This document shows positions 35,217-37,156 of a stretch of 37,156 bases of DNA, piece by piece. A model generated the notes under the pieces. The model ran no database searches, was not told the DNA's origin, and saw nothing but the letters and a program-made list of their open reading frames with translations. The position numbers and the translations under genes are program-made. Origin of the DNA: Streptomyces sp. FH025 (GTDB lineage: Bacteria > Actinomycetota > Actinomycetes > Streptomycetales > Streptomycetaceae); NCBI RefSeq assembly GCF_017427025.1, contig NZ_JAFLNG010000005.1, forward strand, positions 1 to 37,156. Reading direction: 5' to 3'. How positions within the stretch are numbered: the stretch's first letter is position 1; each line of letters begins with the position of its first letter.

Positions 35217-35242
35217 GCCGGCTCGGCGGACACCGAGCCGGC
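35217..35242 (-). terminator. Hairpin between the PycTM-like and crp-like genes
   Basis: GCCGGCTCGG-CGGACA-CCGAGCCGGC: a perfect 10 bp GC-rich stem in the 69 bp gap, with a third partial copy (GCCGGCTCAG) at the end of the upstream gene. It could attenuate transcription so that the membrane protein and the downstream genes are made in different amounts. Confidence 0.5.
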
Positions 35243-35263
35243 GGGTGTGAACGGCGTGCCGGC

Positions 35264-35785
35264 TCAGTGTGCCTCAAGGATGAGCACAGCGGCCAGGATT
35301 CCCAGAGTCAGGCCGAGGGAGAGCATGTCGGAAGCGGTTCGGAGGAGGCGGTACTTGCGTACGGCCAAGCGCGAGAGAGAAGCCAGTCGCTGGGCCTGGG
35401 CTGACGTCAAATCGCTGTGCTTCCGCCCCGAGACAGATTCGATCAATTGATCTGGCGTCAGCCTTGCGAAGTCGCTGAACGAGAGCGCGAGGCGATTATC
35501 GTGGTGGAGTTGTGGGCGGCCGGAAGCCAGCACCAGGCCGAGCGAAACGACCAACAGGCCGACCGAGATCAGCACCGCCGTCCGGGCCAGGCCGGTCGCC
35601 GGGGGCGGAGCCGAACTCAGTGCGACCATCATGGCGATTCCGGCGCCGGCGGCGGTCCCGACTCCGGCCGCCTTGACGTCGCTGCGGTGGAGTTCGGCGG
35701 TCACCTCATTCATGGATGTGCCGAGGTCGGCCTGAATCTGTCGAACCCTTGACTGCTTCCTCGAAGGCGTGTTCGTCGTGCGCAC
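35264..35785 (-). CDS. PycTM-like (DUF5706, Pycsar effector family) membrane protein
   Basis: 173 residues. Residues ~25-39 form a helix ending in HRSDVKAAG, the DxKA signature of the family. Helix 1 (~41-57, GVGTAAGAGIAMMVALS) and helix 2 (~66-87, LARTAVLISVGLLVVSLGLVLA) follow, ending at GRPQL. A polar stretch then leads into LASLSRLAVRKYRLLRTA and a third helix to the C-terminus. This layout matches the transmembrane effector of Pycsar systems, which is thought to permeabilise the membrane when a cyclic pyrimidine nucleotide is made. The GTG start at 35783-35785 follows GGAGG by nine bases; ATG at 35711-35713 is an alternative without a ribosome site. First gene of the four-gene locus. Confidence 0.78.
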   Translation of the reverse strand: MRTTNTPSRKQSRVRQIQADLGTSMNEVTAELHRSDVKAAGVGTAAGAGIAMMVALSSAPPPATGLARTAVLISVGLLVVSLGLVLASGRPQLHHDNRLALSFSDFARLTPDQLIESVSGRKHSDLTSAQAQRLASLSRLAVRKYRLLRTASDMLSLGLTLGILAAVLILEAH

Positions 35786-35910
35786 TGGGGAGGTCCTCCG
35801 GCCGGTCCGTGCGGGTTGGTGGATCCAGTTTCGGAAGACAGCCGGGCCAGTGCTGCCCCGTAGATGGCTGGATCGATGAGACGTGCCTCACAGCGCATCG
35901 ACGAACAGGC
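35786..35910. promoter_or_regulatory. Upstream region of the PycTM-crp-cyclase-NTPase locus
   Basis: 125 bp between the aldehyde dehydrogenase stop and the PycTM-like start. Composition is lower in GC. The inverted repeat TGAG-ACGTGC-CTCA lies at 35877-35890 and is flanked by CACAG, a loose resemblance to a Crp site. No clear -10 could be fixed. Confidence 0.3.
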
Positions 35911-37156
35911 CTAGTACTGCAGCGACTTGTACTGGAGGAACTCCTCCAGGCCGTGGCGGCCCAGTTCGCGGCCGAGACCGGAGCTCTTGTAGCCGCCGAA
36001 GGGGGCCAGCGGGTTGAAGCGGCCGCCGTTGAGGTCGACCTGGCCGGTGTCGAGGCGGCGGGCGAAGGCGGCGGCGGTGTCGGTGTCCGCGGCCCAGACA
36101 CCGCCCGCCAGGCCGTAGACGGTGCCGTTGGCGATCTCGGCGGCGTGGTCCTCGTCCCGGTAGGAGAGGATCGACAGGACCGGGCCGAAGATCTCCTCCT
36201 GGGCCACCGCCATGTTCGGGGTGACGTCGGCGAGCACGGTCGGGCGGACGTAGAAGCCGGTCGGCAGCTCGGGCAGCGGCTCCGGGCCGCCGGCCACCAG
36301 CCGGGCGCCCTCGGCGAGCGCGCCGTGCAGGTAGCTGCGCACCCGTTCGAGCTGCTTGGAGTTGACCAGCGGGCCGATCCGGGTCTGCGGGTCCGTCGGG
36401 TCGCCCGGGACGTACTTGGCGGCGGCCGTGGTGGCGAGCGTGACGGCCTCCTCGTACTGGTCCCGGTGCACCAGCAGCCTGGTCCAGGCGCTGCAGGTCT
36501 GACCCGAATTGGCGAACACGTTGGCCACGTTCACGTTGACCGCGCGGGCCAGGTCCGCGCCCGGCAGCACCACGTTGGCGGACTTGCCGCCCAGCTCCAG
36601 GGCGACCCGCTTCAACCCGCGCCCGGCCGTCTCGGCGACCTGCCGGCCGACCGCGGTGGAACCGGTGAACGACACCACGTCCACCTCCGGGTGGGCGGCC
36701 AGCGCCGCGCCCGCGACCGCGCCGGTACCGGTCACCAGGTTGAACACCCCGGCCGGGAAGCCCGCTTCGTGCACCAGCCGGGCGAACAGCCGGGCCACCA
36801 GCGGGGTGTCCTCGGCGGGCTTGAGCACCACCGGGCACCCGGCCGCCAGCGCCGGGACGACCTTGGCCACGATCTGGTGCAGCGGGTAGTTCCACGGCGT
36901 GATCGCCGCGACGACCCCGGCCGGCTCGGCGAGCACCACCGAGTTGCCGATCCGCTCCTCGAAGGGGTGCTCGGCGAGCAGGGCCAGGTAGGAGGTCGCC
37001 ACGGCCAGCGGCAGGCCGGCGTGCACGGCCCCGGCGAAGCCGACCGGGGCGCCCAGCTCGGCGACCACGGTCGAGGTGATCTCGCCCTGGGCCTCGGCGA
37101 TCCCGTCCCGTAGCCGGGTCAGCAGCGCGAGCCGCTCCTCGCGGGTGGTGGTGGCC
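35911..37156 (-). CDS. Aldehyde dehydrogenase family protein (5' end beyond the window)
   Basis: About 415 residues are visible; the reading frame stays open to the window edge (TREERLALLTRLRDGIAEAQ is encoded there), so the N-terminus is missing. NAD(P)+-dependent oxidation of aldehydes. Motifs are TPWNYPLHQIVAKVVPALAAG, FTGSTAVGRQV, LELGGKSANVVL with the general-base Glu, and the catalytic cysteine in NSGQTCSAWTRLLV. The C-terminal PFGGYKSSGLGRELGRHGLEEFLQYKS is typical. It ends with TAG at 35911-35913 and shares direction with the PycTM locus 125 bp downstream, though the function suggests a separate unit. Confidence 0.93.
   Translation of the reverse strand, partial: ATTTREERLALLTRLRDGIAEAQGEITSTVVAELGAPVGFAGAVHAGLPLAVATSYLALLAEHPFEERIGNSVVLAEPAGVVAAITPWNYPLHQIVAKVVPALAAGCPVVLKPAEDTPLVARLFARLVHEAGFPAGVFNLVTGTGAVAGAALAAHPEVDVVSFTGSTAVGRQVAETAGRGLKRVALELGGKSANVVLPGADLARAVNVNVANVFANSGQTCSAWTRLLVHRDQYEEAVTLATTAAAKYVPGDPTDPQTRIGPLVNSKQLERVRSYLHGALAEGARLVAGGPEPLPELPTGFYVRPTVLADVTPNMAVAQEEIFGPVLSILSYRDEDHAAEIANGTVYGLAGGVWAADTDTAAAFARRLDTGQVDLNGGRFNPLAPFGGYKSSGLGRELGRHGLEEFLQYKSLQY

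Noticed and set aside
35874-35895. Second Crp-type operator upstream of the PycTM-like gene
   Set aside because: TGAG-N6-CTCA is symmetric, but the outer positions do not match the site at 34506-34519, so I do not claim a shared regulator.
35710-35898. 62-codon minus-strand ORF (starting MRCEARLIDPAIYG) overlapping the PycTM-like start
   Set aside because: No ribosome site, it overlaps a better supported gene in another frame, and the second half is plainly out-of-frame sequence of that gene. Kept only as a remote possibility of a leader.

Overview
The window is high-GC DNA with the gene style of a streptomycete (Streptomyces or Kitasatospora type). The signs are strong G/C bias at third codon positions, many GTG starts, TAT and lipoprotein exporters, leaderless-looking promoters, and an HTH-MurA fusion I recall from that family. 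No RNA genes, insertion sequences, phage genes or CRISPR arrays were seen.

Layout. 1-3.1 kb holds an MDR oxidoreductase, a decayed VOC-family gene behind a short tandem array, and an apolipoprotein N-acyltransferase. 3.2-19.8 kb is a corrin-ring (vitamin B12) region. On the minus strand, cobN sits behind a cobalamin riboswitch and a 44-codon leader ORF that overlaps the cobN start. On the plus strand come cobG-cobH-cobIJ and then cbiD, and on the minus strand cobL-cobM-cobK. Neighbouring genes within the cobG-cobH-cobIJ and cobL-cobM-cobK runs overlap by four bases (GTGA or ATGA). Interleaved are a TAT-exported metallophosphoesterase, an HTH-MurA fusion enzyme, a dual-specificity-type phosphatase and a DinB-family protein. 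The set mixes aerobic-route CobG, CobN and CobK with the anaerobic-route methylase CbiD. 20-23.6 kb holds a gamma-glutamylcyclotransferase-like protein, an EamA exporter with a TetR regulator, an EF-hand protein and a cytidine deaminase. 23.8-29.5 kb is a peptide ABC-importer operon (permease, lipoprotein, permease, fused double ATPase). 29.8-31.4 kb is a serine hydroxymethyltransferase gene behind what reads as a ZTP (pfl) riboswitch.

31.5-35.8 kb is the most unusual part: four same-strand genes bounded by a strong hairpin on one side and an aldehyde dehydrogenase on the other. In transcription order they are a three-helix membrane protein with PycTM (DUF5706, Pycsar effector) features, a Crp/Fnr regulator with an intact cyclic-nucleotide pocket motif, a class III nucleotidyl-cyclase-like protein with both metal aspartates and the Asn/Arg pair, and a 716-residue NTPase-like protein whose P-loop lysine is replaced by serine. 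The cyclase ends with, and the NTPase-like protein begins with, the same short GNVG..AE.I motif, and their genes overlap by ATGA. I read this as an expanded Pycsar-like cyclic-nucleotide defence or signalling locus in which a homotypic peptide motif ties the cyclase to a large partner.

At the scale of the whole window, many gene ends and gaps carry different short degenerate tandem repeats of about 9-26 bp, some extending coding sequences. Several convergent gene pairs share perfect palindromic terminators.
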